A program made the position numbers and the translations under genes. This document shows positions 1 to 8,730 of a stretch of 62,294 bases of DNA, piece by piece. The stretch comes from a virus. The notes under the pieces are model-generated. The model was given only the letters and a program-made list of their open reading frames with translations, was not told the DNA's origin and did not search any database. The stretch is from positions 1-62,294 of IMG/VR virus record IMGVR_UViG_3300036790_000128. The stretch is one strand, 5' to 3'. Positions within the stretch are counted from its first letter, which is position 1. Each line of letters starts with the position of its first letter.

Positions 1-195
1 GGCGACGACAAGATGACCTGATAGTTCGATCCATCCGAAATAATCTGCGCCGCCTGTCCGGGCAATACGGTCAATGTCGCCGCGCCATTGATCGCAGCGG
101 CAGCCGTCAATGACGCGCCGGATGATGTCGTGGCCTGACTGGTGACATACACGCCAGCGCCGCCCGGCGTCCCGGAACTCTGACTGACGATGGTT
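1..195. repeat. Terminal overlap, left copy
   Basis: Matches 62100-62294 base for base except position 68 (C here, A at 62167). This is either a circular-assembly overlap or a true terminal redundancy. The single mismatch points to two real variants in the population or a sequencing error. Confidence 0.95.
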
Positions 196-869
196 GTACT
201 CGCGGGGACGCCTGTTCCAGTTACCAGAAAGCCTGACGCAATAGTGCCGGTCACGCCCGTCACAGTCAGATTGGTGCCGCTGCCGGTTCCCGTAAAGGAT
301 GCGCCAGTCGGCGTGACTGTAATCGTCCCTGTGCCGATGTCGCTGACCGTCGCGCTCCATGTCTGATAGGATGCATTGGTCGCGGGAGACGGCAGGCTGA
401 CTGCTATCGCCGAGGAATTATTGAACGTCACCAGCTTGCAGTTGTCGGATGGCTGCAGCGTGTAGCTTGTCCCGGTCTGCGGATTGACCGTAATGCTCAG
501 GCATTGGCCGCCCCCGCCTCCGTTACCGACACCATAGACCGGATCGGCAGCCCATATCTGATTGTTCGATGCATCGGTCAGAACGATCTTGTAGTTTCCC
601 GAAAGGAAAATAGCGGGAAACACGCCGGCCGCATTCGCCTGGACTGGATTGGAATTAGGTGTCGTCAACAGCGGGTTGCTGTAGGTGGCGAGCGGGATAT
701 TGGTCCCGGATGAATAGAAATAAAGTAGCGCGCCGGGGATTGGTGTTCCGGTTCCATCCACCACGGTCTGATAGGGCAGCACGAAGCGCGGCCCGAGCGG
801 CACGCTCTGTGCCAGCGCAGGGAGGGCCGCAATCAGGAATAACGTGATCGCAACGAGGAATTTCTTCAT
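1..869 (-). CDS. Tail spike, N-terminal part (continues at 62294-59246)
   Basis: The first 290 or so residues of a protein that crosses the window ends. The frame at position 1 continues in register at 62100, giving about 1,240 residues in all. It starts at ATG 867-869, with AAGG about a dozen bases upstream. The first 20 residues (MKKFLVAITLFLIAALPALA) look like a signal peptide, which is odd for a virion protein. Next comes a short beta-rich head-binding-like segment (FVLPYQTVVDGTGTPIPGA), then Gly/Thr/Ser-rich repeats. As the last gene of the leftward virion module, it occupies the position of P22 gene 9. Receptor binding and surface-polysaccharide cleavage are inferred from position and from the beta-helix in the C-terminal part. 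Confidence 0.8.
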   Translation of the reverse strand, partial: MKKFLVAITLFLIAALPALAQSVPLGPRFVLPYQTVVDGTGTPIPGALLYFYSSGTNIPLATYSNPLLTTPNSNPVQANAAGVFPAIFLSGNYKIVLTDASNNQIWAADPVYGVGNGGGGGQCLSITVNPQTGTSYTLQPSDNCKLVTFNNSSAIAVSLPSPATNASYQTWSATVSDIGTGTITVTPTGASFTGTGSGTNLTVTGVTGTIASGFLVTGTGVPASTTIVSQSSGTPGGAGVYVTSQATTSSGASLTAAAAINGAATLTVLPGQAAQIISDGSNYQVILSS

Positions 870-972
870 CAACAGCCCGCCTTCATGGTCCACTTGACCT
901 GATTCGCCCGCTTTGGTCTAATCACCCTTCATGCGCCGATTTGCCTTTTTATGCCTATGCACAGCCATTTGC

Positions 973-3021
973 CTATTGGGCTGGTGGCCGTGGAACGTTT
1001 TGCTGCTGTGGGCTTGCATTGGCGGTCCCCGGTCCTTGGGCCGCAAGTTCCTGTATCTTGCCGATAAGGGGCGTGAGCGTGCCCTGCAGGTTTGCAGTCG
1101 CGGTCACGGCGGCGCGTTGCAATAGCGGATTCTTGGGGGCTGCGGCGGCGGCAGATTGTGCCTTGGACCACCTGTCCCACTGTTGCGCTACCAACGGAAG
1201 TTGTTTCGCCACCCGGTTCTGAGCGGCGCGCACTGCCACCTTTTCAGCTTGACTGCCGACCGTAAGGCCGCCCAACTCACCCACCAACGGCATTTCCGGC
1301 ACGAGCGCACGCCCAATCAGTGCCCCCGCAACGGCGGCGACGCGGTTTGCGACCGTGAGCATGACTTTGCCAAAGGACGGCCCGGACGGGAAATAGGTTC
1401 CAGGCGGCATTGTGATCTTGCGCATGAGATCGGCGTAACGCTGCAACATCTGCCGTTCCTGGAGCGAATAGACCGATTGCGATAGTTCGGCACCGTCGCC
1501 GTTGAGAAATTTGTTCAGGCGATTTGCGATCTGTCCAGTTCCCCAATCCGTCACGCCTTGCGGCTTTTCCACCAGACGGCGGAACAATCCTTGTTTGACT
1601 GCAGACCATTCCGGAGATTGCGGCCCAAGCACTTCACGAACGCGGTTGGCAACGCCGACATTGAGCGAGCCAGGATTGACGCCCTGCGCACCATAGAGAT
1701 AATCGGCCACATCATTGGGGATGGCTGGATCAACGGGCAACTTACCGCCGCCATTCGCTCCGATGATTTTCTCAACTGTACGCCCCACCGGATCGCCTTT
1801 TCGAGCTGTGAATGTCCCTCGATAATCCCGATAGGCTGCTCGCGCATCATTCCACGCCTGGATCGCGCGAGGATCGCCCGTGAACTGACCTCCATTGATT
1901 GCATCGTCAATCCGACGATCAAAGGCATCCAATACTGCTTGAGCTGCACGGCCATCGGCGGCGTTGCCGCTCGAATAGGCCCCACGCGTGAAGGCAGAAA
2001 GGCGCTTGCGCATCTGATCGACACCTTGAAGATTGATGCCAGCGATATCTCCTTGGCTGGGCTGGCCGAAAGGTGACGCGCGATTCTGGATTTTGAGTTG
2101 TGACACCCCGTTGTCGATATCCTGGATGGCCTGCGAGGCAAATGGCGTGAGCTTGTCGTCGATGATGAAAGGGTTATCGCGCAGCGAAAGATCGCCCTTG
2201 ATGCCCTGGCCCATATTTGAAAAGGCATCAGCGTGGATTTCTCCGGGAAGCGACTTCGCAAGATCATATGCGCCCTTGACTGCGGCTTTCCCTGCCGCCG
2301 CTGCGCCCTGCATTCCCGCCGAAACGACAGCACCGGCCTGTTGCGGATTCTCCGCAATCTCCTGTCCGAACTGATCGAGGCTTTGGCTGATTCCGGTCTT
2401 TGCCGCCGCTAATTGGGATTCCCGCTGTGCCATCCACGCTTCGGTGCCGGGACCGGCTCCGCGGATTGCATTCTGTTCGGCTTGGCGTTGCGCAAGATTT
2501 CCAGCGCGCTCGCCCGCGCTGAGTGTCACGCCGAAGTCGTCTGCCACAGGCATCTTGGCAATGGGAGCTACGCCCTTTGGGACAGGCAAAGCAAACCCGG
2601 CGCCGATGTCGGCTGCCGTTCCGAGAAGCGGCATCCCGGTTGCATTGGCAACAGGTGCCCCGACGAAGCTATGAATCGGCGCGCTGATCGGAGCACCAAT
2701 ATATCCGACGGTCCCCAAGCCGAGATTTCCGATGCCTTTGAGCACGGTTAATGGATCGCCGGTTTCGATCTGACTGACGCCGCGGCCCATCTGCCCCCAT
2801 GCCTGATCGACCATTTGCGAGTAGTTGGTCAGTGGATTGACAGATTCGTATTCCGGCGATGCTGGGGGCACAGCCTCGTCAAACTTGTCGAAGGGATTTC
2901 CCGATGCCGCTGGAGGCGGTGCTGTCGCTGTAGGCGGCGTCCACTGCGCAGTGGGCGTGACCGTGACCTGCGGTTTTGCCGGTGCAGAAGGAGCGTCGAA
3001 CTGGTCGAAGGCATTTGCCAT
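973..3021 (-). CDS. Putative ejection (internal virion) protein, gp16-position
   Basis: 682 residues. The N-terminus carries repeated FDxFD motifs (FDQFDAP near residue 5, NPFDKFDE near residue 43), a signature I associate with podovirus internal or injected proteins. A low-complexity Ala/Pro linker and a long helical body follow. The ATG lies directly against the TAA of the upstream gene, so the two are translationally coupled. It sits between the transglycosylase-containing protein and the tail spike, matching P22 gp16 (DNA ejection, membrane channel). No enzymatic motif was seen; the function rests on synteny and the FDxFD signature. Confidence 0.65.
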   Translation of the reverse strand: MANAFDQFDAPSAPAKPQVTVTPTAQWTPPTATAPPPAASGNPFDKFDEAVPPASPEYESVNPLTNYSQMVDQAWGQMGRGVSQIETGDPLTVLKGIGNLGLGTVGYIGAPISAPIHSFVGAPVANATGMPLLGTAADIGAGFALPVPKGVAPIAKMPVADDFGVTLSAGERAGNLAQRQAEQNAIRGAGPGTEAWMAQRESQLAAAKTGISQSLDQFGQEIAENPQQAGAVVSAGMQGAAAAGKAAVKGAYDLAKSLPGEIHADAFSNMGQGIKGDLSLRDNPFIIDDKLTPFASQAIQDIDNGVSQLKIQNRASPFGQPSQGDIAGINLQGVDQMRKRLSAFTRGAYSSGNAADGRAAQAVLDAFDRRIDDAINGGQFTGDPRAIQAWNDARAAYRDYRGTFTARKGDPVGRTVEKIIGANGGGKLPVDPAIPNDVADYLYGAQGVNPGSLNVGVANRVREVLGPQSPEWSAVKQGLFRRLVEKPQGVTDWGTGQIANRLNKFLNGDGAELSQSVYSLQERQMLQRYADLMRKITMPPGTYFPSGPSFGKVMLTVANRVAAVAGALIGRALVPEMPLVGELGGLTVGSQAEKVAVRAAQNRVAKQLPLVAQQWDRWSKAQSAAAAAPKNPLLQRAAVTATANLQGTLTPLIGKIQELAAQGPGTANASPQQQNVPRPPAQ

Positions 3022-5286
3022 TTACTTGCCCAGTACGGCGGCGGCAGCGCCAGGACCATACTTCGCATCGAACTGCGCGCCGAGCGTCGGGTTGGATTTC
3101 AGATAGGCGATGGCGCCGGGCGGCGGCGATGCACCTGCAGCGGGATTGCCGGGAACTCCCGTCCCAGCCCTGGATGCTTCGATCTTCGCAAGTTCCGCCT
3201 TTGATTCAGGGATGAGCTTGTCATCAAAATCATTCCGCTTGTGGAACGTGCCGTTATCGTATTGCACTTTGAGATCGCGTAACTGTGCGCCGCCGAGTTC
3301 TTTGTAGCCATCCAACATGCTTACCAATTGAGCCGGCGAGCTGGATTGCGACAGCTTCGCCGCCACGGCCTGCCGCTCCGCTTCGCCACCGCCGCCGGGC
3401 ACGATCGACTTGACGATCTCCTGACCGACAACGTCTTTAAGACCGTCAAAGGTGTTTGGCGCAGCTACGCCAATTTGAGTCTGGAACTTGTTTTTTAGAT
3501 AATTTATGCCACGCACATCGCCATTCTGCAGAGCAGTCGCATAGTCCTGCAAGGTCGTTATGTGCTGGATAGCATTGTTGAAAAATCTGACTTGGTCGCC
3601 TTGGCGCCCTTTTCCGAAGGCCTCTTCCGTCGCTTGTATCATCGGATAAATATCAGAACGATAAGTCGGGTCGTAAGCCGTCAATGCGGCCTGGATTTGG
3701 GTCTTTTGCCGATAGCCAACCTGGCGGGGATCAATGCTGTAATCGGCAAGACCCTTGAGCAGCCCGCGATCTTTCGTGGGCAACGTAAGCAAGAATCCTT
3801 CATTGCGTCCCGTCGCCGGATCGATCCCGGTTTTGGGATCGGTTCCAGGAGGTAATTGCGCGGGATCGAAACCTTGCGGCGATCCAGCCCCGGCCGAGGC
3901 GCCGACCGGGTCGTTGCCGACCTGCCGCGCAATCCTTTGCGCATAACCGCCGGCCGTTTGCCCGGCCATATCGGGATTGGCATTGATGACCTTCGGCGGA
4001 AGGATTTTCGCAAGTGGCGTATCTGGTGCGGCGGTTAGGATTTTTTCGGCACCACCCGGTCCGAATCGATGGGCGAGTGCGAGCGTAGCGGTCGTGACCG
4101 GCATTCCGGCCTTACTGAGCGATTCTGCATTCTGCTGCGCATAAGCCTGTGTCATTGCATCGGAAATACCCGGCACCGCACGAAGCGCCAGGATTTGCTT
4201 GTCTGTCATCGTCTTGGCAAGATCGGGCTGCGTCTGTTTGAATGTATCCAGCCAAGTGCTATTGATGAACTGCCCATTGCCCGCCGCAGTCGAATTCGGA
4301 TTGGTGGCCGCAGGATTGCCAGTCCCATTCTCAATTCCCTGGATACGCTTTGACGCATCGGCAAAGCTGACACTACCGCCAGCGGGCGCTTGCGTCGTTG
4401 ACGGCAGCGCATTGATGTCAATGCGCCGATAGCCTCCCGGCGCCGTTGGATCGCGCACGACATAAACATCATTGCCGAGGTCCATGCCGCCCTTTTCAGG
4501 CGTGGCTGGCGTCAGTTGCTTGGCGGCTCCCGAGCCGTAGGGATTGACGGCAAAGAGTGCACCATTGACGTTCTGCACATCTTGTTTGACCAGCGGAGCG
4601 GGTGCGCCAGAGGATGCAGCCCCAACCCTGTTCTGCAAATAAAGTGCACGCTGCTGTGCCGTATTCCACAGATTCGTCAACTGCAGCGGATTGTATTGTC
4701 CGCGCAATGAGGCGGCCTGCGGAAAGCCGGCCTGCACAAGTTGATTGATCGCCCGATCATAGCTCTGCTGATCGCGCACCGTCGAAAGCGCGCCAAGAAA
4801 CATATTGGTCCGCTGCAGGCTTTGCGCCAATTGCTGCGGCGTATAGCTCTGATATTGCCGATCGAGCATGTCGGCCGGCTGCGCCGCCGGCGGCGCACCC
4901 GTAACCGGCGTGCCTCCAGTGGGAGCAGCGGCACCTTGTCCACCACCGCCCGCATAGGCTCCAAACAAACGCTGCTGCAAGAGCGGTGTATAGCGGCCGA
5001 TGAATTGGCCGGCTTCGGGCGCACCCTTATCGACGGCTTCACGCATCGCCGTGTCCCAAGAATCTGCATCGAGCGCGTGGGCTGCGGCATTGGCGATCAA
5101 CTGATTGCGAAACGTAATATCCTGTCCGGAATTCTGCCGGTTGAGCATTTGCAGTTGTGTCTGCGCGGTCTGTTGTTGTGTTTGGCCGGTCTGATAAGTC
5201 TGCGCTTGCGCCAGCGGCGCGAGCGGGCTGATCGGCGCCTGTAGCGGCAGCGTTTTGACATCGAGCGCGACGGATTGATCGGCCAC
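3022..5286 (-). CDS. Internal virion protein with lytic transglycosylase-like domain
   Basis: 754 residues, GTG start with GGAAGGA about ten bases upstream. Residues about 310-470 resemble an SLT-type lysozyme fold: IQGIENGTGNP, where the Glu is the candidate catalytic acid, then GNGQFINSTWLDTF and a helical stretch ending at YAQRIARQVG. The flanks are Gln/Ala/Pro-rich helices typical of injected proteins. Position matches P22 gp20. Probable role: local peptidoglycan opening during genome ejection. The next gene follows without a gap. Confidence 0.75.
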   Translation of the reverse strand: MADQSVALDVKTLPLQAPISPLAPLAQAQTYQTGQTQQQTAQTQLQMLNRQNSGQDITFRNQLIANAAAHALDADSWDTAMREAVDKGAPEAGQFIGRYTPLLQQRLFGAYAGGGGQGAAAPTGGTPVTGAPPAAQPADMLDRQYQSYTPQQLAQSLQRTNMFLGALSTVRDQQSYDRAINQLVQAGFPQAASLRGQYNPLQLTNLWNTAQQRALYLQNRVGAASSGAPAPLVKQDVQNVNGALFAVNPYGSGAAKQLTPATPEKGGMDLGNDVYVVRDPTAPGGYRRIDINALPSTTQAPAGGSVSFADASKRIQGIENGTGNPAATNPNSTAAGNGQFINSTWLDTFKQTQPDLAKTMTDKQILALRAVPGISDAMTQAYAQQNAESLSKAGMPVTTATLALAHRFGPGGAEKILTAAPDTPLAKILPPKVINANPDMAGQTAGGYAQRIARQVGNDPVGASAGAGSPQGFDPAQLPPGTDPKTGIDPATGRNEGFLLTLPTKDRGLLKGLADYSIDPRQVGYRQKTQIQAALTAYDPTYRSDIYPMIQATEEAFGKGRQGDQVRFFNNAIQHITTLQDYATALQNGDVRGINYLKNKFQTQIGVAAPNTFDGLKDVVGQEIVKSIVPGGGGEAERQAVAAKLSQSSSPAQLVSMLDGYKELGGAQLRDLKVQYDNGTFHKRNDFDDKLIPESKAELAKIEASRAGTGVPGNPAAGASPPPGAIAYLKSNPTLGAQFDAKYGPGAAAAVLGK

Positions 5287-5292
5287 GGCGGA

Positions 5293-5520
5293 TTATCCTT
5301 CCGGCGGCGAAGGCGGCGGCGTCAGTGGCGCACTATCGCCTTGCGGCAATCCCATCGCCCCGGCAAATGCCTGATCTGGAACTACGGCAGCCGATGGCGG
5401 GTTGAACGCCGTCTTGCCTTGACCAAATGCCGTCTTGACGGCGCGATGCGGCAGGCGCAGCGGCTTGGCGTGTTGTGAAGCGCCGATGCCGGGACCAAGC
5501 TTTGGGATTTTCATTTTCAT
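5293..5520 (-). CDS. Small basic/proline-rich protein in the ejection operon
   Basis: 75 residues, basic in the first half (MKMKIPKLGPG) and ending in a proline run (LTPPPSPPEG). It fits tightly between two ejection-type genes (6 and 8 bp gaps), so it is probably expressed with them. I do not recognise a family. A minor virion or assembly protein is possible. Confidence 0.55.
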   Translation of the reverse strand: MKMKIPKLGPGIGASQHAKPLRLPHRAVKTAFGQGKTAFNPPSAAVVPDQAFAGAMGLPQGDSAPLTPPPSPPEG

Positions 5521-5528
5521 GGTCTAGC

Positions 5529-6278
5529 CTATCCGTAAGCGCCGACGGAGCTACCACCAATAGCACCACCAGCAGCGCCACCTGAGCCGCCGCCCTGATT
5601 CTGCAGCGCATAAGCCAACAGCGCGCTTTGCAGCCCCGAATTCACCCCCGTCGAGATGCCGCCCGTGAGTGCATTGGCCGATCCCACGATACCCGAGGCC
5701 GCTGCCTGCCCTGCCGCGAGTTGCGAATTGGCCACGCTTGATCCCGTACTGGCTCCGATATTTCCGGTAGTAGCAGCCGCGTTCTCACCGAGTCCTGCCA
5801 GCGAATTCAACTGCGACACATACGGATTCCACGCATTCGTCATCGCAAAATTCTGGCCGTATTGCTGTGCGGCCGTCAGTTGGTTCCCCGAGAGATAGGT
5901 TCCTTGCGCAGCCCCTTGCGCACCGAGCGCATTGAGTCCCTGCCCGTAGGCGAACTGATAGCCAGGATAATTCGTTAGGGCGGATGTGGCCGCCCCCGCT
6001 GATGCCTGCGAAGGACCGCCGCTGCCGCCAGGTCCAAGACCAAACAACGACGCGAGTTGCGACAGCGCGCTTTGACCAGCGGTATTGTAGGGCGCGAGAT
6101 TCGATTGCGTCTGATTGAAGATGCCGAGCTGTGTGTTGGTCGCGTTGTTGGCGGCGGCTACTTCTGCTGCAGAAGCATTGCTTGCGGCATTCGAGCCAAT
6201 GACCGACGAGGCAATAGAGCCGCCGACGCCCAGTGCGCCTGCCCCAAGAAGCGCAGTAGGAAGCGTAATGCTAGGCAT
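5529..6278 (-). CDS. DNA-transfer/ejection protein, gp7-position
   Basis: 249 residues. It begins with a glycine-rich hydrophobic segment (LLGAGALGVGGSIASSVIG), then an Ala/Asn-rich helix and the pattern QSNLAPYNTAGQSALSQL plus YPGYQFAYGQGLNAL, which I recognise from small internal virion proteins of podoviruses and some siphoviruses. Synteny matches P22 gp7. Its start overlaps the end of the sulfotransferase/GNAT gene by 8 bp. Confidence 0.7.
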   Translation of the reverse strand: MPSITLPTALLGAGALGVGGSIASSVIGSNAASNASAAEVAAANNATNTQLGIFNQTQSNLAPYNTAGQSALSQLASLFGLGPGGSGGPSQASAGAATSALTNYPGYQFAYGQGLNALGAQGAAQGTYLSGNQLTAAQQYGQNFAMTNAWNPYVSQLNSLAGLGENAAATTGNIGASTGSSVANSQLAAGQAAASGIVGSANALTGGISTGVNSGLQSALLAYALQNQGGGSGGAAGGAIGGSSVGAYG

Positions 6279-7320
6279 GTTGCGGCTCCCCGAGCCAGAG
6301 CGAATAGGTCCGCTGTGTTTCTATCGCTCCCCGCCGGCGGAAGAACGCTCCGAGCTTGGCACCGCGACCATTGAGCCTGTGATGCGGAAAGGCGCACTTG
6401 ACGCCGATGGTTTTCAGGTCGGTAATCGAGGCGTCAAACAGTTTCGGCCCCAGCAGCAAGTGGGCATATTCCGGCTTGACGAACCACGGCCCGTGATCCG
6501 CTTTCCGTATGCCTTTGCTTTCCACGTCGTCGCTGGCCATCCACATACAATAGCCGGCAAGCATTCCGTCCACTCGCGCCGTAGTTATGCGCAGAAAGCC
6601 CTTTTTGTTAACGTTGCGCATTTCCGGTTCGTTGAGATCATAGGGTCGGTTCTGTGCGAGATCGCCTTCGACCTCGTTGAAATGCTCCGCGAACAGGCCA
6701 TCGATTTCCGGCCACAGCGAATCCCAGCCTTCCGATCCAATCACGACCTCGCCATCGCCGCCGATGCGTCGCGCATCACGTTTGAGGTTTTCGATACGAG
6801 GTCGATTATCGGCGAGATATTGCAGGAATGCCGGTACATCGATCTGCACATTGATCTTTGACAGGTGCTTCCACCAGCCGTAATCGAACCGCTGGCCGAG
6901 GCAGAATTCGAACAGGCGCGAGCAGGCCGAGGGGTGCGTCAAATCATCGAACGCCAGGGATAGGACGCCCGGCTCGCGGGAAAGCCGTTCCAGCATGTGA
7001 TCGCGGCCGATCAATTCCGTCAGCAGCGCTGGGGAACCGGGCATAAAGGCGCACAGGCTGTCATAGACTTGCTGCACGGGGCGCCGCACCACGACGATCT
7101 TCGCATCAGGTAACAGCCGCTTGATCGCGCGCCAGCCGATGACGGCCCCGGTTTCGGCCGTACCGATGAACGATCCGCCGAACAGGTCAGCGAATTCCGC
7201 CATCGTGCCGCAGCGGGGCGCGAGATCATGCCCGCAGAACTTCCCGCCGTAAGACAGAAATCGCGCCATCCAAGCGGATCGCGAGCGCGGCAGGGAAAAT
7301 ATGATGAATGGCGCGGCCAC
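6271..7320 (-). CDS. Sulfotransferase-like plus GNAT acetyltransferase-like fusion
   Basis: 349 residues, GTG start with AGGAAG just upstream. The N-terminal half looks like a P-loop sulfotransferase: FSLPRSRSAWMARFLSYGG (residues 8-26) matches the PAPS 5'-phosphosulfate loop, and VVVRRPVQQVYDSLC (about 76-90) the 3'-phosphate site. From about residue 215 it looks like a GNAT domain (KGFLRITTARVDGMLAGYCM, then PWFVKPEYAHLLLGPKLFD) of the kind seen next to phage ejection genes. Substrates are unknown. Modification of a surface glycan or virion protein is inference. The reading frame is continuous. Confidence 0.7.
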   Translation of the reverse strand: MAAPFIIFSLPRSRSAWMARFLSYGGKFCGHDLAPRCGTMAEFADLFGGSFIGTAETGAVIGWRAIKRLLPDAKIVVVRRPVQQVYDSLCAFMPGSPALLTELIGRDHMLERLSREPGVLSLAFDDLTHPSACSRLFEFCLGQRFDYGWWKHLSKINVQIDVPAFLQYLADNRPRIENLKRDARRIGGDGEVVIGSEGWDSLWPEIDGLFAEHFNEVEGDLAQNRPYDLNEPEMRNVNKKGFLRITTARVDGMLAGYCMWMASDDVESKGIRKADHGPWFVKPEYAHLLLGPKLFDASITDLKTIGVKCAFPHHRLNGRGAKLGAFFRRRGAIETQRTYSLWLGEPQHA

Positions 7321-7434
7321 GGCGCTTCCTGATGTTCTGAGGGGACGCCGTGCCTTCGTCCGATTCGTTTTTTACCATGCCATGCAGGGCCGTGGCAATG
7401 CTTAAGGGCGTTTTAGATTAAGGCTTTCCGTGGT

Positions 7435-7484
7435 TTTGTGTCACGATAGGGCCTTCGTTGGATTGGCGCCGGATGCCGGTCAAC
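7435..7484 (-). repeat. Family A repeat, copy A1
   Basis: Read on the minus strand it starts GTTGACCGGCATCCGG and ends CTATCGTGACACAAA. It pairs with the inverted copy at 8148 around the methyltransferase gene. The outward extension GGTCGGTTGTGCC is shared with other copies. Confidence 0.9.
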
Positions 7485-7499
7485 GGTCGGTTGTGCCAT

Positions 7500-8129
7500 T
7501 TAGAACGTTAGCGCATCCTGCACCGCAGGTTTCGGCTTTTCGATGAACATGTCGGGCTGCTTTAGGGCGTCGGATATGCGGCGGCAGGCGATGTCGAAAT
7601 ATTTGGGCTCAATCTCGATGCCGATGAACTTGCGGCCGAGCTTCGCGGCAGCGACACCTGTTGTGCCGGAGCCCATGAAGGGATCGAGGATAACCTGACC
7701 GTCGATCATCACCAGAATATCACGCATAACCGAAAGCGGCTTCTGCGTGGGATGATCAACACATTCCGCTTCATATTGAATATAGTTCGGCAAGATCGCC
7801 GCGCGGCGGAAAACACGGCACGTTTTCAGACCGTTGCGCTCAAAAATGCGCTCGTAATGCTGAGAACTGCAACCGTTTGGTTTGTGCCATATGTGGCATC
7901 CCGTCCAGTCCAAAGGAAACGGGTGAACAGCGGACCAAAAGATGAATTGTCGGCACCGTAAGTCACAATCGCCGAGAAAATATATTGTTGTTTGTCTAAA
8001 TCCTTTTTCGATGTCGGGGTATGGCGGATCAGTCACCACCGCATCGACCTTCGGCAGCGTCGGCAATACCTCGCGGCAGTCGCCGCAATACAGTGTCACG
8101 CCATCCGCAAGATGTTCAACTCGGCTCAT
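7500..8129 (-). CDS. DNA methyltransferase (N4-cytosine/N6-adenine), short form
   Basis: 209 residues. SAM-dependent amino-methyltransferase with the catalytic motif TDPPYPD (about residues 33-39) and, near the C-terminus, DPFMGSGTTGVAAAKLG, the SAM-binding motif. TDPPY precedes DPFxGSGTT, so it is a permuted class. The first 40 and last 75 or so residues are nearly identical to the gene at 55698-56420, but the middle (target-recognition region) is unrelated and shorter. It lies between structural genes inside an inverted pair of family A repeats. Likely role: methylating phage DNA against host restriction. Confidence 0.9.
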   Translation of the reverse strand: MSRVEHLADGVTLYCGDCREVLPTLPKVDAVVTDPPYPDIEKGFRQTTIYFLGDCDLRCRQFIFWSAVHPFPLDWTGCHIWHKPNGCSSQHYERIFERNGLKTCRVFRRAAILPNYIQYEAECVDHPTQKPLSVMRDILVMIDGQVILDPFMGSGTTGVAAAKLGRKFIGIEIEPKYFDIACRRISDALKQPDMFIEKPKPAVQDALTF

Positions 8130-8147
8130 CTAGAATCCCTGCCTATC

Positions 8148-8196
8148 GTTGACCGAGTCCGGTGCCAATCCCACGAAGACCCTATCATGACACAAA
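8148..8196 (+). repeat. Family A repeat, copy A2
   Basis: Plus-strand copy GTTGACCGAGTCCGG ... TATCATGACACAAA. It has a C-to-A change in the second hairpin. It lies just upstream of the methyltransferase start, with the shared leader GGGATTCTAG between them on the minus strand. Confidence 0.9.
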
Positions 8197-8208
8197 CCTT
8201 CCTACCAC

Positions 8209-8730
8209 TCAAAACACCGGATACCCATAGAGATAGAAATTACCCAATGCTGCTCCACCCTGCGGGGTTCCCACGTTGAGGTAGAGCGTGCTGAAATTCC
8301 ATATCACCGAGGTATCGGGTGTCAGCACGTCTGTCGTCGCACCGGAAACAACAAAGCCGGTCCCGGTAATTCCCGAGAGAGCCGTTTGCGGTGCCAATGC
8401 CGTTCCCTGCTGAAAGGGGTACGTATAGATTCCGGCCCGAGCCGTATTAAAGCTACCCTGTGTACCAAACACCATCGCCAACGAGACCCGCCATCCGATT
8501 GCCCCAGAGGGCAGCGCCAGAGATATCTGCGTATCCCCAGCCACATTGAAATTGACGTTATCGCTATAGCCGAGCAACAAGAGGCCCGGCGTGATGCCGC
8601 CAAGCCCGAACGCCGCCGTCCAGATTTGCTGCAACAGCGCCAATGAGGCCGGCGTAAGCGTCAGTATCTGCGGATTGAGGAATGGCGCCTGCCCGATCGG
8701 CGGCAGAACGGGAATCTTGGGACCGGCCAT
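8209..8730 (-). CDS. Structural protein of unknown role (tail region)
   Basis: 173 residues, beta-rich (SLALPSGAIGWRVSLAMVFG; VIWNFSTLYLNVGTPQGGA), no signal peptide. It follows the gp10-like gene directly, its ATG adjoining that gene's stop, so it belongs to the tail-assembly transcript. Its place corresponds to the P22 needle/gp14 region, but it lacks the long coiled coil of a tail needle. Probably a small tail or decoration protein. Confidence 0.6.
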   Translation of the reverse strand: MAGPKIPVLPPIGQAPFLNPQILTLTPASLALLQQIWTAAFGLGGITPGLLLLGYSDNVNFNVAGDTQISLALPSGAIGWRVSLAMVFGTQGSFNTARAGIYTYPFQQGTALAPQTALSGITGTGFVVSGATTDVLTPDTSVIWNFSTLYLNVGTPQGGAALGNFYLYGYPVF

